Source: Bostrychus sinensis (taxonomy: Eukaryota > Chordata > Actinopteri > Gobiiformes > Eleotridae). From it: 64,000 bases of DNA. Each line of letters starts with the position of its first letter. The first letter of the stretch is position 1. The notes below the pieces were generated by a model that had not been told where the DNA came from, ran no database searches, and worked only from the letters and a program-made list of their open reading frames with translations. Of the stretch, positions 22,745 to 34,865 are shown piece by piece. The stretch is from the NCBI GenBank assembly GCA_020698575.1, contig CM036247.1, forward strand, positions 29,798,431 to 29,862,430. The letters run 5' to 3'. Position numbers and translations under genes: made by a program.

Positions 22745-22856
22745 ATACAGGAAATAAACAAGCATCTTTTCGAACTATATCATGATTATATTATTCTGAG
22801 GTTTTCTGTGTCAGTGTACTGGGAAACATAGGTACTGGGAAGCAGAAGTACTTTCT

Positions 22857-23735
22857 CCCGACAAGTTTTCTATAGGGTTAAGATCTGGGGATTGTGCTTG
22901 CCCCTCCATAACGTTAATCTTTTTGGTCCTGAACCAAGATGCTGCTCTTTTACTGTGTGTTTTGGATCATTGTCTTGTTGAAACTCCCATTTCAATGGCA
23001 TTTCCTCTTCAGCAAAAGGCAACATGAGCTCTTGAAATATTTGGATATATTTAAATTGATCTATGATCCCTGTGATGAGATAAACAGGTCCGACACCTTA
23101 GTATGAGAAACATCCCCATATCACGATGCTTGCTCCACCAGGCTTTACTGTCTTCATGGTGTCCTGGGGCTGGAAGTCAGTGTTTGGGGGTCATCTGACA
23201 AACTGTCTGTGACCCCTAGACCCAAAAAGAACAATGTTACTTTCATCTGTCCACAAAATGTTGTGCTATTTCTCTTTAGGCCAGTCAATCTGTTCTTGTA
23301 ACCTCTTCAGCACGTCTTTTTGTAAAAAATGGGGCTTTGCGGGTGCTTCTTGCTGAAAGCTTGGCTTCACAAAGGTGTCTTATAATTGTTACAGTCCTCA
23401 CAGGTATTTTTAGATCTCCTTTAATCTTCCTGGATCTGATCATTGGCTGAGCATTTGCCATTAGAGCTATTCTTTGGCCCATTCAAATGATGATTTTTTT
23501 GTTTTCTCCCATGTCTTTCAGGTTTTGGTTGCAATTTTAGAGCATTTGAGATCATTTTAGCTGAGCAGTTTATTATTTTCTGCGCTTCTTTTTTGTGTTT
23601 CCCCCTCTCCGGTCAACTTTTTAATCAAAGTACACTGTTCTTCTGAACAATGTCTCGAAAGACCCATTTTACACAGATTTTTTGAGACAAATGTTATATA
23701 ACCAGTCTACAAAAAATGTGCTGCCTTTGTCCTTT
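22857..23735 (-). mobile_element. Degenerate Tc1-like transposon (copy 2, partial)
   Basis: This is collinear with about 2325-3170 of copy 1, including the same broken transposase landmarks on the minus strand, but neither terminal repeat is present. It sits where the second exon of the broken receptor copy would be expected, next to intron-derived sequence at 23740. Confidence 0.75.
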
Positions 23736-23739
23736 CATA

Positions 23740-24352
23740 AGGGCAGGGACATTACAAGATTAGCATTTACTGTACCATTTAATTTCATAAGGGATCTCAT
23801 TAAAAACATTAAATTAGATGTTTTTAGATGGCAGAATTTAGTGGTTGTTTATATATTTGTTAAAATTTAGCCCACTTTGTATTAAAATGCCCAGATACTG
23901 TATGATAGTCTATAGTCCCATTTACTAAAGTTAACTCATTCAAGTAGGATTTGTGCTGTTCAACAGTTAAAGTGACGCCAGTCTACCGTCAGAGCCATGC
24001 TGGGGAGACGGGAGCAGGTCTACAGAAAAGTCTACAGGCAAAGTTATGCAACAGTCAATATGAGATTACAGCCACATATAAAAGACCTATGGTGACTATA
24101 TTTAACTGAATAGACGTGTGTTTACCAGTAAAAATAAAAGTCCTGATTCACAGTTCATCAGCACAGAAGCCGGAAACGGCCATTGATTCATAACTTTTTT
24201 GCTCCATTTATCTCATATTTCTTTTGTTTTTCCTAGATAACAGCATAATTCTGTACATCAGAGACCGTAATCCTTCAAACATTAAAAAAATACATGAGGA
24301 GGAAAGAAATGGTGTAAACAGAGAGGATGACTTCAGTCTGCACCTCCACCAT
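23740..24352 (-). pseudogene. Stump of a third ffar2-like gene (start of exon 1 plus intron piece)
   Basis: From the ATG at 24352-24350 the minus strand reads MVEVQTEVILSVYTISFLL, matching the first 19 residues of genes A and B, then diverges near 24292. The sequence at 23740-23905 matches intron sequence near exon 2 (compare 28370-28500). The rest of exon 1, most of the intron and all of exon 2 are gone. The upstream side (24360-25350) is still a good copy of the receptor 5' flank. Confidence 0.7.
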
Positions 24353-24359
24353 CTTGACA

Positions 24360-25350
24360 CCGGACCAGCATCAATAACCCTTTGTAAAAATAGAGGCATT
24401 TCTTAGTGTTTTTGAATAGGCTTTATAAAATAGCATAAAATAACCTCATGTCATTGATGGATAGATAGGAATAAACAAGAATTTGATTAATGAATGTGAT
24501 CATACCATGTATGTATATGTTATATGTAACATGTCAAGTATTGTTAAAATTGAGATATATGTAAAGAATTACAAGCTATTTAGTTGGGATTTCATCATAG
24601 ATAAATGCAAAATCATAGGCGCCACCTCAGTATTGGTTTTATGTTGTGAAAAAGTGAGTTACTGATGTAAATGACTAAAAGATGCCCTCTACAGAAATAA
24701 GCTCCAAAACAATACTTACTACACAGCAAGAGTAGACATGAAAAAAAAAAGTACTTACCTCCTAGTTTCTAAAAAGCTCTATGTACTGTTCTTTGGCTTT
24801 TATCTCTAGACTGTAGAGATCCCATATGATGAGATAAAAATGATGCGAAAAAAGCTCTGAGTCAAACTCCCCTGACCACACCTCATGGTTACTGTGGACT
24901 AAAATGCAAATGTGTTCATCGGGCACTTTATAAATAAATGTGGTACTAATAAAACATCTCCAGCTACTGCAGATAACTTAATGCTGGTGTGAGTTAATGG
25001 TTTCAAAGATCTTGGACACTGCGTAAACAGAGATAAATGACATAACACATTCAGTTTGAAATTATATTTTTTGTTAAAATTAAAACCACAGTAAAAAATA
25101 CACCCTGACCTGAGGTGTCATTTGTGTTGCTTAGAAACACGTTACTAAATATAATCCTTCCTGTCAAATATTTTACTACATTATACAGGACTGTGCCAGT
25201 AGTAGTCATGGTAGGATGACAGCTGCTAGACAAACCAGTGGTTCTTAAAGGCTGGGTTAGTATCCACAATTGGGTCACAGTTACTTATCTTCCCTGGTTT
25301 CTGTGGACTGGCAAACATAAGTACTTTCACAAAGGCACAGGTACCTACAG
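24360..25350 (-). promoter_or_regulatory. Relic upstream region of the broken receptor copy
   Basis: This aligns with 720-1870 and 36120-36690. The 5' UTR exon end with donor GAG|GTAAGT is kept at 24759, and the AP-1-like TGAGTCA lies at 24858-24864. It would now drive only a truncated reading frame. Confidence 0.4.
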
Positions 25351-25354
25351 TTTA

Positions 25355-27527
25355 CAGTTGTGTTCAAAATAATAGTAGTGAGTGTATCAGAGTAAATCTC
25401 AAAATCCTTGTTCTAGCTTTTATTTCCAGACATGCAATGAGCATTGCAATGCACTGCTCATTCTATTCCGAATCAAAACATGAAAAAAAATATCTAATTT
25501 GTTATTCCTTTGCAGAAAGTGAAAAAAATAGCAGTGTCTGCACTTTTCTTAACAACTCAAACATTTATATGGAGCTATATTTGTTTCAATAAAATGAAGC
25601 ATGATGCAAAGCTAAAATTAATAATTGATACAACAATAAATGTATTGATGCAACTAGAATTATTTATTCAAAATGCCTAATTTGTAACTTGCATGCAGTG
25701 ATTTTTGCAAACAAATTCTAATTTGCAAATAAATTATTTGCAGTTATTTCATGTTTCATGTTTGTCATTTATAAATCTGCAGTTTTGCATGTAAAAAGTC
25801 CAATCTGCACTTGTGGATCACTCCATTTGTGCATTCATCACCTCTGCGCATTTGGATCTTTTTGAGACATTTGTCATTTTGAGACAGCTGTTTAACAGCT
25901 GATTTCTCACAACTGACTGTGGTCCCTATATTTTGAACATGCCCTTTTCAATTCATTATTTAAAAAAATAAAATAAAATAGCAGCAGGCATTTCATGACT
26001 GTTGGGTCTATTTTTTGCTATTACTCTGCTACACTTACTTGTAAGTTACTTGTATTATTATTAGGCCCGAGCCCTAATGGTGCCGCAGGGCCTATTGTTT
26101 CTGCACAGCAGTGCGCCTTGCACACTAAAGCGCGAAGCACTTTCCCATGTACACACTCATGGCATCTGGTACTACACAAATATATATACCTCAGGTATGG
26201 AAGCCACATACTTGTATTTGCTCAGAATGAATGGAAGTCAATGGGCGAAGCCCATTCGTGACATTTGACCCCACGGTCACGTGTGGGACCTCGAGAGCTT
26301 TCCAAAAAGATATAATTTGTGGGTATAATGTTATTTTTCTTCTGCTCTTTGAGCACTAATTTGACCCCCTGAACATTTGTGAAAACTCATCAAATTTTGC
26401 CCAAAATTCAGGTGTGCGGAATTTTACAATACAAAAGTGGCGTGATAGCGCCACTTACAAAATCGCAAACACATTGTGTTAATGGGACTCAGCCTAACAT
26501 AAAGTTTGTCGCAGACCCACCAAATTTGATACACACATTGCTCAGGTGGAGCCAGACTAAAAATATTATTATGGCCACGCCCCCTGACAAATGGAAGTCG
26601 TCCATCTTGGATTGAAACTTGCGAAGTGCTGAGTCAGCAATTTTGCACGTCGTACTTTTTCTAACTCCTCCTTGGGCATTTAACCAAATGACCCTAAAAT
26701 GACTATACATAATCTACAGAAGTGGGGCATTAAAAAAGTTATTCAAATTCTTCACAAAAGTCTTACAGTTTTTGTGCAGTGCAGCTGCAAAGTTTAACTT
26801 TTTTTTTTTATTTCTCTGTACCTGCAATTTGCTACAATCACACATATTAACTCCCATTTGCCTCAAATTTTCAACACTCATAAACCCTCCAAGCCTAAAC
26901 CCATTAAATGAGAAAGAATGAAATTTGACATGATAGCGCCCCCTACAGAATGAGACAAATATTTATATGGTGAGTAAAAAATTTAGTTTTTCAAAATGTA
27001 GGAAACTTGGCAGAAAAATACTTTATGTGACGCTGATCACGAAAGCCAATGAGACCAATGTCATGTTTTATACTGCGTTGTCATGGCGATGACTAAAACT
27101 TGCCATTTTATTCCAATGGGATTACAACAAAAAATCTCAATGGACAGAAAAAATAATACTTGCACGAAAATTTCTCAAATTAGGCACAAACATTCTTTAT
27201 GCCATCCTGATCAACAATTCTAATAATACCCAAGTCGTATTTCATTCGGTGTTGCCATGGCGATGGTTGAATTGTGCCCTTATTCCAATGGGAAATCCAT
27301 TCAGTGCAGTTCTATGGAGTATTAGGACGCTTTTGGCAGTTTTTGTTATCAAAAGTCACCAACTAAAAATTTGGCAAAATGGTTTCTCCTCTGCCCCAGC
27401 TCCGGTTGCGGCCGGCGAGGGCCTATCAATGCCGCGTGCGGCTTTAATTATTATTATTATTTTTTTTACCAAAAACAGTGATGTTTTGCTTTGTAATGTT
27501 GGACTGCTGTTATTTTGAACACAACTG
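25355..27527 (-). mobile_element. Degenerate Tc1-like transposon (copy 3, rearranged, with nested repeat)
   Basis: The left end CAGTTGTGTTCAAAATAATA lies after TA at 25353, and the right end is its inverse before TA at 27528. Most of the transposase is missing; about 25560-25860 is instead a copy of receptor flank sequence (compare 828-1150). A different dispersed repeat (26056-27467) is inserted near the right end. Confidence 0.7.
26056..27467. repeat. Dispersed repeat with ATT-rich ends
   Basis: This starts ATTATTATTAGGCCCGAGCC and ends in GCGGCTTTAATTATTATTAT. Copy 1 of the host Tc1 element lacks it at the same place (about 3340). It contains no long meaningful frame. It resembles a common fish repeat with a GGCCCGAGCC start; its class is not known to me. 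Confidence 0.6.
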
Positions 27528-27791
27528 TACATATGCTGACATGGGTATATTATAGTTTTTTTTTTTATTGCTTCTGAATACAAAATTTAAAAAAATCTTT
27601 ACATGGGCAATAGTAAACAAAATCTCCTGTACTGGCTTTAAAACAGAGATCACTGAGGTCCAAACACACAGAAAAAAAGTGTTTATACAAAAAAAATGTT
27701 AAAGTGTTAAAATAAGGATATATAGTTGCATAGTTCCTTTTCAACAGGGATAATGTTGTATCCATATCCCTTATAAATGTCTTGTTTATTG

Positions 27792-28196
27792 TTAAGATGC
27801 TGAGCTTGTAGGCTGCCCTTGTATTACCGAAATAGGCTGCTCATTTCTTCTGAAGATAGACTTCTGACTCCTACAATGGAAGGCTGAGGAGGAGAAGTAG
27901 AAGATGATTGGATCCAGGCAGGTGTTGAATGTAGACAGCAGCAGTGTGTAGTACCTCCACGTCAAACTCTGGCCTTGGAAGTATCCCAACAGGTGAGATA
28001 GGTTGTAAGGCAGCACACACACTAAGAACACAGCCAGAGTCCCCAGGGCCATGCCTATAGCCTTCTGCTTCTGCTTCGCAGAGATCCTGGGACGGCTGTA
28101 CAGGAGGTAGATGCAGCGCAGGTAGCAGAACACACAGATCAGCAGTGGAATCAAGCAGAGGACAAAGAACAACTCCAGACGGACTGGGAGCAGGAT
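27792..28196 (-). CDS. ffar2: ffar2-like receptor gene A, second (last) coding exon
   Basis: This encodes residues 170-303 of the gene A receptor after the acceptor TTTTTACAG, joined in phase 0 to the exon at 35372-34866. TM5 starts at LLPVRLE (R175), TM6 has PYNLSHLL (H237), ECL3 has WRYY (R250) and TM7 has DPIIFYF. These basic residues and the histidine align with the human FFAR2 carboxylate-binding set. It differs from gene B at a few positions, mostly in the tail (HCRSQKSIFRRNEQP against RGRIRKSIFRRNEEN). Downstream sequence matches the 3' flanks of the other two second exons. Confidence 0.86.
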   Translation of the reverse strand: MLLPVRLELFFVLCLIPLLICVFCYLRCIYLLYSRPRISAKQKQKAIGMALGTLAVFLVCVLPYNLSHLLGYFQGQSLTWRYYTLLLSTFNTCLDPIIFYFSSSAFHCRSQKSIFRRNEQPISVIQGQPTSSAS

Positions 28197-30338
28197 CTGT
28201 AAAAATCAGAGTGAGCAAGTATTTTTATAAGTGAGGGATGAAGACCAGTATTTGAAAGATTTATATTGTACATAGATGCTATGGATTTATAGACCGTTCT
28301 ATGAGTGATGTATTCAGATAAGCTGTGAGTTTGGTAATTGGTAAATCTTGTAACCAAAGCTTGGTTACAACATTTACCATTCAGTTGCATAAGGGAGCTA
28401 AATAAAAACATAAAATTAGATGTTTTAGATGTCAGAAATGAGTGGTTGTTGTTTATACATTTGATACAGTGTACTTTGGATTAAAACACACAGATATGAT
28501 TGTTCCAGAGCTGTCAACTCTCACGCATTGAGCGTGAGACTCACGCAACTGTCTACTTTCTCACACAATTCCAGAATTTCTCACACTGAAAAAATATTAC
28601 TGATAAAATAGTGATTCACATTCAGCCACCAAGAGCTTTATTTATTGTGTGGCTGTCAGACCGTCACTTCTCCGCTTCTCCACTCCCTCTCTGTGTGTGA
28701 CTGCCCTGTGCTTCTCGCTTTATTGGTTGATTTTGTCTGCCAGTCACACAGGGACACTTATCTCTGATTGGCTGTTCTATCACAAGTCTTGCCCAGCTTG
28801 CTTTGTATTTAATCACTTTAGTTAAGCTTGAGTATAATTGGCTCCCTGTGTGAAGTAGGAGGGTCTACAGGCTGGTGAGCGGTGGATTGGATTCATGAGA
28901 CGGTGGACTGTATGTGAGAGCACAATATGACAGATATCCACGTAAAATACAGACAATATCGCCTTAAAACAGGTTTGGACACAAACATTAGTGTATTCTG
29001 AGAGTTGACTAAACTAAAGACAGAATGGAGCCGTGCAAACCGGGATTTGGACATTTGTGCAGCAGATTAAATATAAGTCTCTTTGCTAAGTCACTGACAG
29101 ATATGTGGACAACAAAAATAAATAAATAAAACACAACAGAGATGACAAGAGAGAAAATATTTGTAATAAAACTGTCATTATTCCTGTCAGGTTAGAAACA
29201 GTTTGAAGCTCAGAGGAGAGCTTTCTCCTGTAGAAGCTCAAGCCATAAAACAGTTAAAGCTCTGCAGATGAGAGTGTTTTAGACTTCTAATGTATCTCCT
29301 AAAGGTAAGGCCCCTCACACACTGGATGGATAACTTCAGCGTGGCAACAGCGTCAGAGAGCCATTTTCACTTTGGCGCCCAGCTAAGCAGATTAGAGCAG
29401 CCATACTGCCCGCATGAGACATGACGCTCGACGGACCCATCAAATGGGACTCTGCTGTGGCTATCCTAGAAAATCAAACTTTGCCAAATTTTTTACTCTC
29501 TCGCCTGGCACTTGGTTGCGTTTTTCATCTAAAATAAACACAAAATAGGCATTTATTGTTTGTTTATATTTTGGCAACTACCAGGAGCACTACACATACC
29601 TGGTGCATTTTTTGAATGTTTGGGGGATCACTGGCTTGATCACTGATGGACCAGGAATTAGCACTTTCACTTTTACTGTAAAAAATTTCACATTTGCAAT
29701 GACCAGCCTACAGAGATGGTAAACATACATTCAGTCTACTGTAGTTACCATAGGTCTGTTATATATGGCTGTACTAACATATTGACTATTGCATGCCTTT
29801 TCTGTGGAGAAGCTCATGCAACTGGTGTGAACAACCTTGCATCTCCGCAGTGTGGGTCTGACACCAGTAGACTCGCAGCTGTGCCTAAGGCTGGTGTTTT
29901 TACTTACTGCTGCTTCTCTAAATGAACATGAGAATCTCAAAATGACAAGAGGAGCCAATTTGTACTGATTGACTGCTGTAATGACAGACATTGTGACTCG
30001 AGCTTATGCTATTTACATTTTATTATAATCCTTGATCCTTCCTGGATTAACGCCTTGTTCCGTAGCTGCAGCACAGAGAGGAGACGTCTGTTAATTGATG
30101 TGTGACTGCAGTGTCAGTTTTTACACTGAGTGTACACAAATGGTCTTTGTAAAGTAATGCGGTCATCTCTGACACATGTTAAACTGCTTTCTGGCTCAGA
30201 GTGGGTCAAGTCATGGATCATAGTCTTTCTTAGAAAAACATGTTCAGTTCAACAATATAGATGTACTTTGTTTGCATTGAAAGAAATGTTTTCTGCAATT
30301 AAAGTTAACACAGCCCTCAGTGGTGAGTTCTGTGCAGT

Positions 30339-30412
<74 letters not shown>

Positions 30413-30889
30413 GACTGCAATACCTTATAAATACTGTAGAAGAGACATTTTCAGTCACAAATAGTCCCCATTATCTTATTCTAACAAAAAATTATCTGCA
30501 GGTTGGGCAGAGCTATTTTTTATTTATTTTTTTGTAAATGATAGGCTATTTTCTCCATATTTTGAGTGACATATCTTTAAAACCCAAATCACACTGAAGC
30601 TGGGCCAAATCAACTTATCAGCCTGTCTGTGAGAGAGGGACAGGGGGTGAGTCCGAGTCACCAGAGGAGCGCTCCTTTGGCACAGCGGCGCTAATTACTA
30701 TCGCACAGTGTTTTCATCCACTGTTCTGCAGGTTTTGGGTGGTTTATAATTTGCAGTTGGGAGGATTTTGACTTTCCGACCTGGCAACCCTGGTTGTACA
30801 GAACATTTAGGCTTTTGCCTTATCAGCTTCTGAGGTGCTCAGCAGCCCTTCTTTGCTAACTTAGAATTGCCTTAGTACTGGCAATGGCC
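28197..30889. other. Intron A, left part
   Basis: 28200-28910 matches intron B; about 28911-30845 is absent from intron B and shows no gene. A (TA)n run lies at 30342-30412 and explains an apparent frame with alternating Y and I. Bases 30882-30889 (CAATGGCC) are the left target copy of the next element. Confidence 0.55.
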
Positions 30890-32324
30890 AAAGGTTGGGC
30901 GCTATAACGATATTACCGTATACCAGGGTATGTAAAATTCCCAGCGGTATCACTTTCAGTACCGTGGTTTAAATCCCCTGGAGAATTGTGCAATAGTTTT
31001 TATTAAATGCCTAAAATGTGTATCAATGTTCATGCCAATATAATGGGGATAAGTGTAAATCTTTGTGTAATAATAAGCATATCTTTTCAGATTAACAGCA
31101 ACAGCATAATATTATACTTTAATTAGCTCTCTTGATCTGACATCATGTTACAGGCCTGACTTTCTATGCGCAGGCAGTGTTAGAGCAGCCAACCTGTCTG
31201 AGTAGGTCCCTTAAAAATGCATCCTCTGCTGTGTTGTCTAAAGCATTGGCCTTAAAGCTGAATAAATAAGTGTGCCATAAAAGCTTAGGAACGTCTTTTA
31301 CTGTCACATAATATAAAATTACACAGCCCACCTAAACATGTCATCATGCAGTTATGGCATAGCACTCTCTCTCCGCGACCTGACAAACTACTCAAGCTGG
31401 ACACACACAGAGGATAACTTTGGCAAAAAGAAGACCGTGCTCTCTCAAGAAAAGAGGAATATAGCTATGTGTATTTACATTAAGTGATGTACAGGATGTG
31501 TAATCCTCCAACTATGCGCCATGACGCACACCTTGCCTCTGGACAGGCCCACTTCTGCTACATTTTTTATGCACACTGAGGTACAAGAGGAAACTAGTCC
31601 TGGACAGTACTGTTCCAGGTGGGTGAACAAATTAAAATAACATTAATAAACTGCCCAAATGAGCAGGGATAATGGGAAAACAAAATACCGTTTCACGGTC
31701 TCCCTCAGTTCTCTGTTAAAGTTAAAAATTCAAAGGCAGATGGCGGAAAGCCACATTATTCTGATTAAGGAGCAATAAATTATTTTACCAAGTGTTCACA
31801 TGTGTTAAGTAAGTCCTTAAATAGTGGTTTTCAGTGTCCATAGTAGTTTTCTGCTGTGACTGTTGCTGCTGTAGTCAGCATGGCTACAAAAGCACAGTGG
31901 AGAGAGCCGTGCTGAAGCATCCCGCGAAATGGAAAATAAATAAGCTTCCTCGGACAATTATTTAAACAATGACATCCACAACCCTGTTTGGCCACATTTT
32001 AACACATTTTTGCGCCCTCCCAGATATTTAAAGGGCTAAATAAAGTGGAGGAGAGAGAGCGAGATATGTAGCTCAGAGAGGCACAGAAGGACGTGTTGGA
32101 GTTGTTGTGTTTTTCCAATTAAGCACTTCAGAAACACATTTTTGTATTTACTATACCTCTTTTTTGCCCAAAAAACAATAGCTGTCCCTACATTTTCAAA
32201 GTACGTTTTAACAAAGATTTAAAGGAAAGTTTAGCTTCAATTAAGCGGGTCGACGATACCATATACCCCAGGATAATTTGGGGACGGTAAGACGGTATGA
32301 AAAAATAGATATCGCCCAACTCTA
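30890..32324. mobile_element. hAT-like non-autonomous transposon in intron A
   Basis: The ends AAAGGTTGGGCGCTAT and (reverse complement) TAGAGTTGGGCGATAT are inverted and diverged. The flanking 8 bp match at 7 of 8 positions (CAATGGCC at 30882-30889, CAATGACC at 32325-32332). Intron B shows the corresponding region without the insertion (about 15490-15515). No coding frame was recognised. Confidence 0.65.
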
Positions 32325-32332
32325 CAATGACC

Positions 32333-33182
32333 TGCGCTATAGTCACATATGGGTTAGAGTACGGACGGGCAATTATTTTTTCCTGAGGGCCACATTTGAA
32401 TCTGGGCCGGTTGCAGAGGGCCGGGTCAACACTAAGTTTGCTTGTGCTCAATAACGACTGTGTATCTATTTATGTTTAAACTTAATAAATATAAGCAAGC
32501 AAATGCAAAAAGATTACAGGAAATTTCAGCATTTACCAAAACAGCATTAACAAAAACAGTTAGTTTAGTTTATATGTGCATTTAGCTGTATTAGTGTTTA
32601 GTTTACTGAACAGTCAAATCAACAGAATGCCAGCTCCAGTCTGGATCTGAGAGTTCTCCTTGGTCAGGACAAAACTCATGGATTGCTTTCCTCAGGTCTC
32701 AAACCCCTTTTCATACCTCTGCCTACACTGAGCTCTGACAGCAGCAGACTCCAAGTCTCCATGTTCACTCCTGCTCCTTTAAAAGTGCAACAAGCAGCTT
32801 GTGATCCATAACTCTTCCTTCTTATAAACATTCACTGAAGTCCAATCTGTGAAAATGTCCTCAAGTGAAGTCCAGAACATCACAAGGTCTGTTTCATGCC
32901 TTCAAATAGTATTTCTTTAAATTATATTTCATCAATAAAATAAAAAGGTACATTTTATATTCTTATATCAAATAAAGTAATTTTAAAATAAAAGATCTGA
33001 TTGCTCTGAATACCTATTTTAAGAAAAATAATCAGCTCTTACTTTTAAACTTAACTTGATTAACATTGTTGTGCTGTGACAGCTGGGGTGAGGGTCTGAC
33101 AGTGAGCTGTGTTGTGTTTGGTTTCATTATGGAGCTTAATTATGCTGCTTTTAATAAAGGTCACTGTCTCAGAACACAAGAC
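32333..33182. other. Intron A, further repeat-derived DNA
   Basis: From about 32360 a hAT-type repeat end is suggested by CGGACGGGCAATTATTTTTT followed by CTGAGGGCC. The right end was not found. No gene is seen. Confidence 0.35.
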
Positions 33183-33948
33183 ACTGGCTCTGAGCTGATC
33201 TCTGGTCTCTGAGCTGGTCTCTGGTCTCTGAGCTGGTCTCTGGTCTCTGAGCTGATCTCTGGTCTCTGAGCTGGTCTCTGGTCTCTGAGCTGATCTCTGG
33301 TCTCTGAGCTGGTCTCTGGTCTCTGAGCTGATCTCTGGTCTCTGAGCTGATCTCTGGTCTCTGAGCTGGTCTCTGGTCTCTGAGCTGATCTCTGGTCTCT
33401 GAGCTGATCTCTGGTCTCTGAGCTGGTCTCTGGTCTCTGAGCTGATCTCTGGTCTCTGAGCTGGTCTCTGGTCTCTGAGCTGATCTCTGGTCTCTGAGCT
33501 GTTGTCTCTGGGTCTCTGAGCTGATCTCTGGTCTCTGAGCTGATCTCTGGTCTCTGAGCTGGTCTCTGGTCTCTGAGCTGATCTCTGGTCTCTGAGCTGA
33601 TCTCTGGTCTCTGAGCTGATCTCTGGTCTCTGAGCTGATCTCTGGTCTCTGAGCTGGTCTCTGGTCTCTGAGCTGATCTCTGGTCTCTGAGCTGGTCTCT
33701 GAGCTGATCTCTGGTCTCTGAGCTGGTCTCTGGTCTCTGAGCTGATCTCTGGTCTCTGAGCTGATCTCTGGTCTCTGAGCTGATCTCTGGTCTCTGAGCT
33801 GGTCTCTGGTCTCTGAGCTGATCTCTGGTCTCTGAGCTGGTCTCTGGTCTCTGAGCTGGTCTCTGGTCTCTGAGCTGGTCTCTGGTCTCTGAGCTGATCT
33901 CTGGTCTCTGAGCTGATCTCTGGTCTCTGAGCTGGTCTCTGAGCTGGG
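33183..33948 (+). repeat. 19-bp minisatellite
   Basis: About 40 tandem copies of CTCTGAGCTGRTCTCTGGT are present, with R as G or A in a mixed order. A few units are shortened (for example near 33690 and 33930) and one is altered near 33500. The 19-bp period keeps all frames open, giving a 307-residue frame on the minus strand with a repeated SSETRDQLRDQR pattern. It has no support as a gene. Confidence 0.95.
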
Positions 33949-34865
33949 AGGAGGAAGTCGTTTTCAGTCCAGTCTGGCTTCACCCCGTTCCATGCCTGTC
34001 TCTATCTCTCCTCTCTCCACAGTGTATCTCACTTCTTGTACCTGAATGCGTGGATGTGATTGGTAGATTAGCATCACATGTGAAGACTCACAACCGACTT
34101 ATATTTTTTTGCTGCAGTAACCGCACCCCCAAAAAATGAAGCAGCACTTTACAGTGCCTCAAAAGACGCGTTGCTCCCCTGCTTTGCAGTAAATACGAGG
34201 CCGTTCTCTCCTCTCTGTGTCTGTAACAGTTTTGTCAGATAAGGATAGACATCGAAAAACCCTGCGCTGTTCACGTTAAAGCTTTTGTTTTCACAGCATG
34301 CACCGAGACTTGTGAGACGCCCTCTCTCTCTCTCTCTTAGAACCAAGCATAAAAAACTTGGCCATTATGTAAATTATATTTTTTACTGTGAATAAATCAG
34401 CTGTACCATTGTTATCAGTAAAACTACAATTTGATTTAAACATGTTTACAACATATCTTGAGACGTATGAGGGTCATTTTATATAAAAATATATATACTG
34501 CTCATAGTGCCTTTAAGTTTATGGCATCATTCTTTGGAATGCAGCCATTTAGTTAACAAATTCTAAAAGGGGGTGGGGTGTTTGAATATAAAGTCAGTGT
34601 GTGTGTGTGTAGGTTGTAGATTAACAGTAAACAGAACACAATCTTGTAAACTTTACTGAAAATGTTTTAGTGAAGTTAGCTTTCAAAAGATATCAGGCTA
34701 TTTGACACAAATTGCTTCTTACACCTTCTGACTAGAATCTTTGCCCCTTCTTCCCATCCAAAAGCCTCTAGGTCAGTGATGTTTTATTGCCTCTGTGCTG
34801 AATCTGCCTTCCTACTTAACATTTTCTATCAGATTTAAATGTGGTGGCTTTTATTTACAACATAC
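33949..34865. other. Intron A, segment adjoining exon 1
   Basis: From about 34345 this aligns with 15840-16617 of intron B. No gene is seen. Confidence 0.55.

Larger units (their letters stand above)
17818..22762. mobile_element. 4.9-kb insertion bounded by an 18-bp direct repeat
   Basis: ATACAGGAAATAAACAAG occurs at 17818-17835 and again at 22745-22762. The matching place upstream of gene A (about 39665) holds one related copy (ACACAGGAAATGAACAAG). The right end is the tail of a SINE (22485-22744) and the left end (GGGTGACAGTGGCGC) resembles a SINE head. The simplest reading is a SINE insertion with an 18-bp duplication, later split near TGGCGC/TGGTGC (17845/22500) by about 4.6 kb carrying a decayed gene. 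No terminal inverted repeats were found for the inner block. Confidence 0.5.

Noticed and set aside
30130..30537. 135-residue frame with alternating Y and I
   Set aside because: It is the translation of the (TA)n run at 30342-30412.
33060..33983. 307-residue minus-strand frame rich in SSETRDQLRDQR
   Set aside because: It is the translation of a 19-bp minisatellite; all frames are open for the same reason and no splice or start context supports a gene.
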